DNA of 64,000 bases from Manduca sexta. Its lineage: Eukaryota > Arthropoda > Insecta > Lepidoptera > Sphingidae. Shown here piece by piece: positions 33,072-44,425 of this stretch. Each line of letters begins with the position of its first letter. The stretch's first letter is position 1. The notes beneath the pieces were generated by a model. The model saw only the letters and a program-made list of their open reading frames with translations. It searched no databases and was not told where the DNA came from. A program made the position numbers and the translations under genes. Where the stretch lies: the NCBI RefSeq assembly GCF_014839805.1, contig NC_051131.1, forward strand, positions 4,700,913-4,764,912. Direction: 5' to 3'.

Positions 33072-33714
33072 TTTATGCAGAAACGAAATATTGTTAGAAA
33101 AATTTGCAGTCCGCATTTATGCATATTAATACCTATACGTTGTGTCGGGTTCCCTTTGGGAACATTTCACCTTTCGCCACTGTAAAACATAAAAAAATAT
33201 ACAGTTTATTGCATTATGTACAATCATTATTACACTGCTTTCAACTAAGGTGTCAATGTTCATACTTCATACTGCTTAGTGGCAGCGATGGACCAAAACA
33301 TTACTATCTGATAGCTTTTTATTTTACAAACTCACCTAGTAATATTTAACCCTTATTGGCGTTTACCTTTACGTATTCAGTGGGGGTGAGGTAAACTTTT
33401 CACTTCCGTCCTTGACTACTTGATATTTGTTGAAACGATTTCGCGTGCCCACGGCTTACGTATGAATTGTAGAATAGATGCACTCTTTGTAGTAATATTG
33501 TGTTAAATAAAATGTTTGTAGATTAATGTGTATAGAATTTACTTAGGGTATTGGTTAAAAAAAATATACGTGGTATATTAATTTATGATTACCGTAAAAC
33601 GAACCACGGCGTTTCGTTCAGTATCTAATGAAAACCATTTTGAGAACTTAGAGATATTTCAAAATTCACATTCATCAAACGCGTACTTTCAATCGCACGG
33701 AGTTAAAATAGTCG

Positions 33715-33860
33715 TTAAGTTTTCTGAAATTTTCCAATTTTTTTTTCTGTTGGAACCTTTTTAAAGTATAAGAAAGCTACAAAAAATATGACATAGATCG
33801 GTTAAGTCGTTGTCAAGTTATAGCGTGACCAAAGGAAATAGGGAGTCATTTTTATATAAT
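33715..33860 (-). mobile_element. 5' fragment of a Helitron, head-to-tail with the next copy
   Basis: On the - strand it begins ATTATATAAAAATGACTCCC and continues TATTTCCTTTGGTCACGC, the 5' part of the CTAG family described at 10217, then fades near 33715. Its start directly abuts the CTAG end of the copy at 33862-34109. Confidence 0.6.
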
Positions 33861-33861
33861 A

Positions 33862-34109
33862 CTAGTTGACCCGACAGACGTTGTCCCGTCTTAACTATGA
33901 ATTTGCAGCGCGCATTCTGTCAATCGCTGAAATTAACTTTCCGTAAATTTTCTAACATTCCGCTCAACTTCCTTATTTTTTTCTTTCATAAGATCCTTCT
34001 CCTGACAATAACAAACACAATTAAAAAAAAATGTGACATCGGTCCAGCCGTTCACGCGTGATGGCGTGACCAAGGGAAATAGGGATTCATTTTTATATAT
34101 ATACATAGA
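33862..34109 (-). mobile_element. Non-autonomous Helitron, copy B
   Basis: On the - strand TCTATGTATATATATAAAAA through TCACGCGTGAACGG to GGGACAACGTCTGTCGGGTC AACTAG. Nearly the same length as copy A. Confidence 0.8.
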
Positions 34110-36175
34110 TTAAATCATTTGAAATGTTTAAGTATTCAGTCGCTTTTCTTTCACATAGCGTGCAAGTGCGAACTCTATTACCCGAAAGCGAATTCAATAA
34201 TTATGAATTCATCAAATTCGAATAATTAAATACCTAGTTTCGTATGCATTCGTATTAAGCCTTACTTCGATACAAATTGGACTTAAGCTTGTTTAGGCGG
34301 AATATCCCTTTCGTTGCCATCAATATTCAATGAACAATTTCAGTAAATTATTCGAATACGTACTAAAGTATTTTGTAGTAGTTTAAATTTGTAATAGGTA
34401 TTTATTGGTAAACTAAATTATAAATAAATTAAGCCATAGTTGGTAATAACTGAATTTATTACAGAGTAACTGGGTTCAATTTAAACATAATATAATCCAC
34501 TATATTATGTTGAAGGTTTTCTCTAAAATATAGTAGAAATATAATAATTACTACTCAAACTTTGAGACTATTTACAATTTTAAAAGCTTGGATCGCATGC
34601 TTTTATTTTTGTATACACTATACATACTTGACTTTTTAATAGAAATGTTATTTAGGAAATCCAGCCGAAAAAAATATATCAAAAATATATTCTATACACA
34701 AATGCATCCGTCACGATAGCCATAAACATTCAATTTCGAACTAAAATGCAAAATATTGGATAACCACGCCTGTGTTGCATCAATTTGCTGGTTCCGCAGA
34801 ACTAGCGGAAGTTACCAGACTTACATTTATGTCAGTCTACGTTGTAAGCAAAGAGAATATTAAAGGCAGATGTGACTTTATTGGTGCTATTTTTGTAGTA
34901 ATATTTACATTTTGATAAGTGCCTTAGTAGTTTCTAACGGACATTTGGCTTTACAAGTTAATTATTACGTTTTATTATTATCAATTACTTACACAAAATC
35001 ATTTATTTTAGAATTTATAGTTTTAGTAAATGTTTTACCCTATTTTAAAGAATATAATAATAACAACACTTAATAAAGTTTATTGTGCGCTTGAAGTATC
35101 AAATTTAGCCTTACGAATAAGCATGCCAGTTGCAATTTGGTAATGTCAACAGTGCCATAGATCTTTGCGTGCTGGCGCGTGTGATTTCCGTATTCTCAAG
35201 GACGTGGGTTAATGAAGGCTGCGTGACTGGCCCAAGGTTTCAATTCACCCTCTAATCCTCCCTGGGGTTCCCTCGCGTGGCTTTTGATATGTTCATTGAG
35301 TAAGCATGTCTTATTTTCTATTTGAGTGGTCTATAAGTCCACGGTCGAGCCGGCTTTATCCTAGCATAGAGAGTAGACAAAACTGTCTTGGGTGTGTTAA
35401 TATTAACTTGATGAGCTACTTGATACTTCGATTCGATTTTAAATCTATATATTAATATTTTCCTGCTCAAAGAAAATGAACTCACAACTGCACCTAGTTT
35501 TGAGCTTATATTTTATAACAATTTTTAAGACTGCGCCATCTACAAAATGTAATCAAAAATGTTTGCTAAACGTTTGAGTAGAGCAAGGTTCGCTAGTTTC
35601 ATATGAAAATATTTAGTTCGGGAAAATGCCACGAGATGGCGTAGCAATCATTTTTCAGAAGATTCTTATTAAAATCTAAGTATAACTTTTTTATTTCATG
35701 TGCCTATGCCTTAATAAAATTTAGTTTTTGTGACACAAGTTTATTCGTTACTAGTTGTTGCTTGCGACTGTGCGCTAACCCTTGCTAAATTCCTTTATTG
35801 GTACAAAAGACCAACGACATAATTTTCTTAGTAAAAAGTAGCCTATTTTCAACTTCTGGGATATAATCTATCTCCGTGCTAATTTCATTGTAATTCGTTA
35901 AGCGATTTCAACATTTATTTTAAACTTCCAAATAAATATTTTAACTTATAGACGTAAGATTTGTAGTATAAGATGAACACAGTGTAGTATGATTTAATAC
36001 ATTTGTATTCACAAACAGTACCTTGAGGCCGCATAGTGCGCCCCAACGCATAGTGTTGGCAATTTCATAGTTTTATTCAACTTATATCAGCTATGTTAAT
36101 CTGACAGCCAACTAAAGTAAAGTTGTATCTCAATATTAATAAGGCTGTCATGCAGAGAGCAATTAGAAACAGATA
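34110..36175. other. Non-coding stretch, nothing recognised
   Basis: Mostly AT-rich. A GC-richer patch at about 35120-35300 has no long frame or exon-like pattern and may be old repeat sequence. Confidence 0.4.
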
Positions 36176-36894
36176 GTCCATTGAAAAGTTACATTTGGGG
36201 TTGCGTTTTTTAGAGGACGCAATTTTATTTTTTTGAAGTGTAGGGGGGGTCAGTCTAAAGCTAAAACCAAGTTTGTGGGGTTGCCACCCTTGTCCCACGG
36301 CCGCCATCTTGAAAATAGGGGTTGAAATGGTTTTTACGATGTATCTCTTAAACTATTTATCTGACAAAAAAGATATAAGTTGAACGACAACTTCAACACA
36401 ATATTATCAGCTATTCTTACAATAAGAGGTTAGAAATAATAATAATAATAGCAGGCAGATGTTCTTTTGTTCCCTAATGGTCCCTTGGGTATTTGGGTAT
36501 TAATGAGAGTACAAAAAAAAGTATTATGAACCTTATAAACACACGTTCTGATGACGTTGCAATGGACATTGCTTAACATTGAATTTCTTAACATTTTCGC
36601 TTATAACTTTTTTTATTTATAGTTCTACGACAAAAGTTACTAGACCAAAGTTGTAGAGAATTTAATTTGCAACAAAAATGTTTATACATTTTTTTGTCAG
36701 ATAAATAGTTTAAGAGATACATCGTAAAAACCATTTCAACCCCTATTTTCAAGATGGCGGCCGTGGGACAAGGGTGGCGACCCCACAAACTTGGTTTTAG
36801 CTTTAGACTGACCCCCCCTACACTTCAAAAAAATAAAATTGCGTCCTCTAAAAAACGCAAGGTAAGGCCTAAAAAATGTAACATTTCAATGGAC
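36176..36894. mobile_element. 719-bp foldback element with arms of about 200 bp
   Basis: Ends GTCCATTGAAA / TTTCAATGGAC. The left arm to about 36372 and the right arm from about 36690 are near-identical inverted copies, including CCAAGTTTGTGGGGT, CCACGGCCGCCATCTTG and TACGATGTATCTCTTAAAC. The right arm has a few extra bases near its end. TA stands at both outer borders (36174-36175 and 36895-36896), fitting a Tc1/mariner-type target. The open frames in the arms are mirror images of each other and not genes. Confidence 0.85.
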
Positions 36895-37184
36895 TAAGAC
36901 TCTATATCATAATATTGATCTGTACGTTTGTGATTAAGGGCTTCATAACTATAACACAACAATATTATTATGTCAAAAAGAGACTGCATTTAAAACATTA
37001 AAAGTAAACGGCGACAATTAACATATCGCACTGTATTATAAGAGTATCGTATCAAAAGGGAGAATTAGAAGTGAATAATAAATAATAGTAGTAATAAACG
37101 TTTAGTATCAAAAGGTATATTGACATCACAATATTGCGAGTCTTGAACTAAGCTGAGTTTGTATCAAGCCTTACAATTATTACG

Positions 37185-37340
37185 TTACTGGGGGTAGGTC
37201 TCTTATATGTGAGAGTCCTCCTGGGTAGTGGGTAGGTACCAGCAATGTCTATTTCTGCCGCCATGCAGCAGTGTATAGTCACTGTTGTGTTCCGGCTTGA
37301 AGGAAATTGTAGCCAGTGTAACAACTGGACATAAATCCTT
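37185..37340 (+). repeat. LINE-like 3' tail fragment
   Basis: GTGAGAGTCCTCCTGGGTAG, TATTTCTGCCGCCATGCAGC and GTTCCGGCTTGAAGGAAATT form a sequence typical of moth LINE 3' ends. A longer relative is at 63690-63975. Confidence 0.6.
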
Positions 37341-38109
37341 CAAAAAAAAAAACAATTTTACCATTGTACATATTTTCATAGTTGATGATAAGTTATAGTT
37401 TAATACTTTGTTATTTAAGTGTGTGTGCGCTTGTTTATAGTATTTTATTCACCTATCAAAACTATAATTGTTTCAGTTTCATGGTACAACATGTGTATAA
37501 ATAGCTGTGGATACGGTTTTAGAATTTATTTATTAATTTATTTAGAATGATTCAATTTGTGGGTTGGATAATAACCAAACCAATATGATGAAGGAAACTG
37601 CATTAGTATCCCTCGCCATAGTTCAATTTGCAACGAGGCATACGCACTGTGTAAATTTACATTGGCTACAGTGTTTGCTGTGGCCGGTTGGCTGTCCGCT
37701 GAAATGCCACTTGACTGCTACAGGTCCACGCCGGTCAAGTTTCTTTGACTAGCGTATTAAACCTTTGTGCTATAGAATAGGTGGTCTGAATTGTAAGCAT
37801 TCTATAGGTATATTTATTGGCTTGATTATTGGGATTGTAATTTTAATATTTTGTAAAAATATTTCGTTGGTGGTTTTGACTTTCTTTTTAGTTTTGATAT
37901 TGGTAATGTGTATATACTTAATATGAGGAATTATAATCCGAAATCATATTCATTTTTAATTTGACTAGCGATTACAATCATAATTTTAAAAACTATTACC
38001 GTTAGTGAGTTCACAAATCTTTATCAAAACCTTACATATAATAAAGGCATAATTCCATGAAACTAGAAAGTGTGTAGGATCAGACGAAGCGTCAATTCTT
38101 TTTTATTAT

Positions 38110-38530
38110 ATGGACTCGTCAAATTGATCCCGTTGCCTCTGATGGTAAGACGAGTGGCGTTCAAATGAATGTCGACTGACGAGAGATAATTACCTCTCGG
38201 CATTCGACACAATTATGCCGGCCTGTTGAAACCAAGTACACACAGGCTGATCCCAGAACGCGACACACTTACGTGGGCCACTTGGTTTTAACACCTTGTG
38301 TACAGTGGTCGCTATTCGAGCGGATATAAAATATATCCTATCACCATTCCAACTCCTCCCTATCCTTCTATTAGATTAATTTCGTTGCGGGATGATGACA
38401 AATTAGTTTTCCTGAGACTCGCCGAGCTTCACTGCTCGGTGTCATAAAATGCGTGCCACTGCTGTTCCTGGCTTACAGCAGTTAGTGGTGGGTGTGAGGG
38501 CGGGAAAGTCTCTACCACCTGCAAAACACC
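38110..38530 (-). repeat. Longest copy of the CATCAGGTGC-family repeat
   Basis: Contains, in reverse orientation, every block seen in shorter copies: TCGACTGACGAGAGATAATT, CAATTATGCCGGCCTGTTG, CACCTTGTGTACAGTGGTCG, GCGGATATAAAATATATCC, then GTTGCGGGATGATGACAAA and CATAAAATGCGTGCCACTGC. No coding frame and no clear target duplication. Confidence 0.65.
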
Positions 38531-38786
38531 CACAATAACAATATTTTTACAATGTATCGATTTATATTTATCTCCACATATTTAGTCGTCTCCAAAGGTA
38601 TTAAAGTCTTAAAGGAATTACTGAATGCATTGAAGCTTATCTTTTCAGTTATTTCAAGCGAAGTTTTAATTCATATCCACTCGAAGACTAATGTCTTTAC
38701 ACTAGTAAGTTTACGGTTTTGTTCGTAATTACTTAGTATAAAATATATTGTTTTATACATTTTACAATGTTTGTAATATTATTGGG

Positions 38787-38950
38787 CAGTGGCGAATGGT
38801 GAAATTTTCCGAAAGGAAACCCGACTCAAAATATAGGTACTAATATGCTTAATGCGGTCTGCAAATAGTTCTGATGTTGATATGTTCTGAACAGAATTTC
38901 TACATAAAGGGATGCCGCCAGGAATCGGGTTATAAGACCCTTCGCCACAG
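38787..38950 (+). mobile_element. hAT-like MITE (CAGTGGCGAAG family), copy 4
   Basis: Ends CAGTGGCGAA / TTCGCCACAG. Flanked on both sides by TTATTGGG (38779-38786 and 38951-38958), a perfect 8-bp duplication. Confidence 0.9.
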
Positions 38951-39063
38951 TTATTGGGTATGATTGATTAAACAATTATAAAAAAGTATATAATTTAACC
39001 CTTTAGTATACTAATAAATTCATCATAGATTTATTTTGTTTAAATTTCTCGTTTAATACATTA

Positions 39064-39341
39064 TCTATATATAAAAAAATGAATCCCTATTTTCCTTGGT
39101 TACGCCATCACGCGTGCACGGCTGGACCGATTTAACTATTTTTTTTTGTTGTGTATTTTATTGTCTGGAGAAGGTTCTTATGAAAGAAAAAATAAAAAAA
39201 TTGTGCGGAAATTAGAAAATTAAGAAAACAAAAATATAAATTTTATATAACTGTCAATTGTTTGAAATAACTATCAGCAATTAACAGAATGCGCGCTGCA
39301 AATTCATAGTTAAGACGGGACAACGTCTGTCGGGTCAACTA
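39064..39341 (+). mobile_element. Non-autonomous Helitron, copy C
   Basis: Starts TCTATATATAAAAAAATG and ends GGGACAACGTCTGTCGGGTC AACTAG. Slightly longer than copies A and B through internal AT-rich sequence. Confidence 0.78.
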
Positions 39342-39344
39342 GTA

Positions 39345-41540
39345 TATATATAAAATTATGACATAATAATAGAGAAACACAGTGGCGCATAAAATTATTT
39401 CAGCTTAAACAATTAACAATGCGGCAAGTTACATATAACAATTTAGTACAGGGCAAGTTGAAAGCAGCTTACTACAACGAAGGGAAAATTAAACTTGGCA
39501 ATAAGGAGAAAGGTCAATAAACTTTTCTCATCAAACGATTTTCAATATGCCAAAAAGTTTTCCAATATACTAACGTATTCGTAAGTTTTCTTTTTATGTT
39601 CATGAACAGATTTACTTAAATAACATTCATTCGGTTATAAAATATTTGTAATGAGTATATTTTCAAATATTCATGCTACATACATTAATAATTATATGAT
39701 TGATTACCTCATTGTAAAACAGCCCTTAGTTTCAAGAGATACTTAATCATTTCTGTTCTTGTTCTATTTATTGAAAAGTTTATTAAATAACAATGCGGTA
39801 TGCAATTTCGTAGTACGTAATCCGTTTCAAATATAATTTGTAATACGAAAATGGACTTAATGTCTAATACCTTTGAGTTCGAGAATCCGCATCATGTTTT
39901 ATTGTCATAATTTCGTACTACGTATTGACTTTAACAATACCCGAAGGAATAGTCTCTACTCTGTAATACTGGTAATCTATAAAATTACAGAGTACAGGAG
40001 CCATTGGTACAATAAATGTAGTAGGCGAAACGCTAAGTTCGGCAATATCAAATTATAAATTGGGACATTTTTGTTACCTCGGTCGGTAAACTTTGTATAT
40101 GTGTTTGTTGTAACTTGTGATGTTCTTTTAATGATTTTGGCAACCCAAAACCGTCTAAAGACCAAACGTCATGACAGTTTAATTAACCAGCCGATTACTT
40201 TCTCTTTATTATTGGTCTCAGAGAATGAGGCATGGAAATGATTAACAATGGTTGTAATTTTTCACTATAATATTACATCCTTTGCAGGTGATTAACATAG
40301 GTATTAGTATTCATTAAATAATTATAATCCACGCTATCTTTGTCTCAAATACCCTACAGTCTTTATTGTATAGGAATAATAGACATTGTCTGTTATTTCT
40401 CTTTGCCTCTGACTGCAAACTAACTCGAAGTTGTAACAGACGTTTTCATGTCAATTTGCTTATGCTATATATTTTTAGTTCACTTTATTTTAAGTTTTGA
40501 GAAAGATAGTAAAATATTTATAAAGATTATGAAAATAGAGTCATAGCTTTGTTCTTAATTTGAATTAATTACATTAGTTTTAAGAAAATCGCACACAATA
40601 CCCTTTGGACTAGAGTGGCTTAACTCAAACGGGACCTGCGTAGTCGACTATGAATTTTCTCTCTTCATTTTGATCTGCATGCAGTCGCTCCGTGTATTCT
40701 AAGATTTTGACTAGAATAATAATGGATAAGTTAGACTGTTCTATCAAAAGTTATCTTAAATATAATCATAAGAATTATTCAAGAGGTAACAAATTAATTT
40801 TTTTTCGGGTATAAGTATTTAAGAATAATAAGCCTAACCTATTTAAAATTATACAATTTTCTAAAAAGCACAAACAACAGCGTAACTAAAAATTACGCGA
40901 CAATAATTAAACACTATAGTTCCAGAATTAATAAATAATGTCACGCATTAGCTATCATAGTAAATTAAGAGGTTTCAATAATTCTTGACTATACATTTTA
41001 TGTTTTAATTCTATTATGGAAAGGTCAAAGCGTCGTTGGACGGAGAGGTTCCTTCGTTAATAAATTTAATTAGACTATTTTCTGGTTTACAAGCGAATTC
41101 TTATTAAGGTTATTTCAATGAAGGTAACGTGTCTACCAAATAATTAACTCATAACTCTTAATTAGACTGATCTGCCAAAATTTATAGCATATAACGCAAA
41201 TAAATTATTCTTATTGAAGAATATATGCTTTCCAAAACAATAATTATTTATTCCATTAGAAAGGTTTGTAAATCCAAAGATTCCTATATTTTATAATAAT
41301 TGAATACAGTAATGTTATATGTGAAGATGGACTTAATAGAGACAGTAGTTTCCGCAATGCAGAGATGACGCAAATAATAAATGATTATTGTAAGTTTTCA
41401 ACATTACTATAATGAGATTATGAGAACTTAGTAAGAGTGCTTCATATTTTTTTAGTTATTATTGCTGGTCAAAGGATATCTATTCCCGCGTAGACAGCTA
41501 CACCCTATATAAGGTAAGAAACCCATCATTGGGGAAACGT
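39345..41540. other. Non-coding stretch, nothing recognised
   Basis: AT-rich. A 33-codon frame from 39420 is noted only as a curiosity; there is no splice or family support. Confidence 0.4.
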
Positions 41541-41544
41541 AAGT

Positions 41545-41690
41545 ATGTCGCGTTTCGGGATTAGCTTGTGTATAATACGCAGATTTAAACAGGCCGACAT
41601 AATTGTGTCGACTAGCGAGGATTAATCATCTCTCATAAGTTGACACTTCATCTGAACCCCACTCCTGTTACCATCAGGAGCAGTATATTA
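41545..41690 (+). repeat. CATCAGGTGC-family repeat copy
   Basis: GTCGCGTTTCGGGATTAGC, GCCGACATAATTGTGTCGAC and ACCCCACTCCTGTTACCATC match the family in order, diverged. Confidence 0.55.
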
Positions 41691-41702
41691 TATATTAAAC
41701 TA

Positions 41703-41853
41703 ACTTATGGTTGCGACTTCGCCCACGTAAAATAGTTTTTCTGGGATGAAAAGTAGCCTACGTCTTTTCATCGAAATCAGTTCGTTGGTGTTTGAGTTTA
41801 TCGCGTTCAGGCAGACAGACGCGGTTGGGATTTTTTTAATACTATGTAAGGAT
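41703..41853 (-). mobile_element. Helitron-like fragment
   Basis: On the - strand TATCCTTACATAGTATT to GGGCGAAGTCGCAACC, with AGGCTACTTTTCATCCCAG, the standard filler of a common moth Helitron. Truncated at the 3' end. Confidence 0.45.
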
Positions 41854-42206
41854 AAAACAATAAAAAATGTCCTTTTGTTTCGAGATCTACGGGGTTACAC
41901 TTGAAAATTTTCCGTGTCAATTTAATTGAAATCCTACGTAAGTCCGTTTGCAAATTGGTCTCATTATTATTTTTCAACTTTTGAATTATTATTTGCACCG
42001 ACATTTTCCGAGTTTTCCCTGAAGGGCTTTTCACAGATTAGTAGAAACGGGACTAAGGGAAACGGACGTAAGAGAAAGTTATAATTAAGAGGCGATTGTT
42101 TTAATTTCAAGTCACGCTTTTTAACCTCCGACGCAAAAAGAGGGATGTTATACGTTAAAGCTGTGAATCTATGTGTTTGTGTATCTGTATCTGTTTGTGT
42201 ATCTGT

Positions 42207-42238
42207 GAGCTGCCATATACAGGCGTATATGGCAGCTC
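42207..42238. other. Perfect 14-bp stem hairpin
   Basis: GAGCTGCCATATAC, loop AGGC, GTATATGGCAGCTC. It follows a GTGTATCTGT-type simple repeat (42176-42206). Confidence 0.8.
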
Positions 42239-42413
42239 CCAAATGAACGCCCTGGTTTTAAATGCGTTATTTTCTTGTAAGTTGATGTGATCAAGATAGT
42301 TCGTCGCCATAATTTATGAAGATCTGTGCAGGCATTTGAAGATTATCAGCTCATTTTCTACATTACTTAGGGCCAACTCATGTAAATTTTGGTTTGCCAA
42401 AGCTTCGGTGGTA

Positions 42414-42470
42414 TTAAAATTTAACTATTTTTCGGATATTAGCGCGGTTTTAATGTTTTACTTCGGTGAT
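42414..42470 (+). repeat. Left-arm fragment of the 16979 foldback family
   Basis: ATTAAAATTTAACTATTTTT followed by CGGATATTAGCGCGGTTTTA; the rest of the element is missing. Confidence 0.5.
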
Positions 42471-43074
42471 ATTATCAAAGCAGGTACCATGAGTTGATGC
42501 TGTAGCATCAAGTAGTCTATGGTATAGCCAACTCCTTAGCAAATTACATCCAATATCGCATGTTCGGGCTCATACTAATGTTCTCAAGGAGTAGGTGTTA
42601 GAAAGATAATGGTCGAGGCCCCATTATGGAGAAAATATTATCTAAAAAGTTTGCAATAAAAATTTAATAACAAATTTATATAACCCCTGACCTAATAAAC
42701 CTCTAAAAGGTATACGAAAATGTGTTTGCCATTTAACTTTATTATAAGAACTCAAACGTCCTCGCGTCAGGGGACCGCTCAAGAAGTATTTTCATCGCTC
42801 TGGTCCAGGGTTCGGTCGGTTATTAATTTGGAAGGTTAGGACTTGCTAAATAGGTAGATTTCTCACATGCTAGAGTCCGGTACCGCTAAGTCAATATGTG
42901 CCTGTGTAAGAACGGTTATGTTTTGGTTTGAATGGGCATCCATTTAATCCATTCAAACGGCTTTGAGCATTCGTTGCAAACATTTCCAGCGCACGATCTA
43001 TGGCGGGAATATAATATAAAAATTTATGAATAATGTATTAAAAAAAAATAAATTATAGGTTTTTTTAAGTTTAA

Positions 43075-43345
43075 AGCACCAAAATATTCTTATATAATGT
43101 GAACAACAATTATAATGGCATTCTTATTGTGACAAATGACACAATATCCACATTATAAACAATTTGAAACTACCGAAATTAAGAAAAGAAATAGTTTTTT
43201 TCTTCTATATATTTTATAAATTTCGAGTAGGTCATTTCTGAAAATACGGTTAATTCGTCATTCCGGGGAGAGCATCTTAAGCACCTACACGGTGTACAGA
43301 CAAACTGATAAAGCTTACAGGAAGTCACTACCCAGAGGTCGACTG
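43075..43345 (+). repeat. Unclassified dispersed repeat, copy B
   Basis: Blocks CCACATTATAAACAATTTGA, ATTTTATAAATTTCGAGTAG and AAAATACGGTTAATTCGTC align with copies at 4755 and 60440. Confidence 0.5.
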
Positions 43346-44074
43346 GAAATCCTAGGTTATGTCTGTGCTTAACACAGTATATTCTGCTGCTAATGATTAG
43401 ACATAAGACCTTTTTGTTTGATTCGACGCCTTATTTATTGCAATGATGGGCATTAATATTAATCGTAGTGCGGCCCCAGCTCTAAAATGGAAACGATACA
43501 ACAGGAACAAAAGGTTCTCGCGCCAAGACAGATGCAGATACAGATCTGCTGTAGCACACGATAAGCTTATTCCGTTGTATATCTGATGACTGATTACCTA
43601 TAACGAAACAATAAAACACATTCGACAGAGTACGCCAACAATAACAAATGAATAAAAACAACGATCATATACAAAATCGGTGAGGTGTGAAACAAAAACC
43701 CTCATACAATCAAATACGTCATACAGTGAAGATAAGCGGTACGTTATTTTGGCAGATTATTCTTGAGCGTTCCGTGTCATTCAGTTACGAATACTGGATA
43801 TCTTGAATGTAGTAAAAAAAGTGTGAAGGTACTAGCTACTTTTCTTTTGCATAAGTATTAAATAAAATAAATGTAATTTGCATTCTCATTGGAATTATCG
43901 TTTTAATATGTTAAGTTTAATATACTTAAAAATAAAATGGGATTAGTTCCAGCCCTGTCAAGTTTATGCGTGTACTTAAACAAAATCAGAAACACACAGA
44001 TAACGTTAATGATATTGATGTATTTTGTATCGATTAAACTATACCAGGCCTATATTTTTACTATCTATCTAATC

Positions 44075-44425
44075 AGCCTGTATCCATCCACTGCTGAGTA
44101 TAGGCCTCTTCTTTATCACGCCCCTCTTCTCTATCTTGAGAGTCTTAGCCACTGCTTCCCGGCATACCGCGCGAGATCATCTGCCAGTCGGGCTGGTGGT
44201 CTGCCTCTACACCTTTGTCCGATTCACGGGTACCATTCGGTGGTTGCCTTGGTCGACCTGCCGTTGCCCCGTCTAGCCAAGTGTCCTGTCCATCTTGACT
44301 TTAGTTTGGCGATGCGTGTGCCGACGTCTTAGGCTTTGGTGCGACGCCGAATATCCACGTTTGGCACACGGTCTATCCAGTGGATACCTATGTAGCATGG
44401 CCCGTCCCACAGCCCACTGTACTAC
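44075..44425 (-). pseudogene. Broken 3' end of a LINE reverse-transcriptase ORF
   Basis: On the - strand the frame shows a KLKSRWTGHLARRGNG-like stretch followed by a broken remainder and ends in GGCCTATACTCAGCAGTGG..CAGGCTGA, the common moth LINE tail (RTE-type). Stops and frame changes show it is dead. The 131-codon frame on the + strand is only its mirror. Confidence 0.6.

Larger units (their letters stand above)
32260..33182 (-). mobile_element. hAT-like MITE copy 3, interrupted by a Helitron
   Basis: The outer parts 32260-32308 and 33072-33182 together make one MITE of about 160 bp with ends CAGTGGCAAAG and CTTTCGCCACTG, in reverse orientation to copy 1. TAAAACAT stands on both outer sides (32252-32259 and 33183-33190), a perfect 8-bp duplication that proves the two halves were one insertion. 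Confidence 0.92.

Noticed and set aside
36077..36788. Two open frames of 76 and 66 codons with similar residues
   Set aside because: They are copies of one another in the two arms of the foldback element.
43937..44332. 131-codon + strand frame
   Set aside because: Its second half is the reverse complement of a broken LINE reverse-transcriptase end; not a gene.
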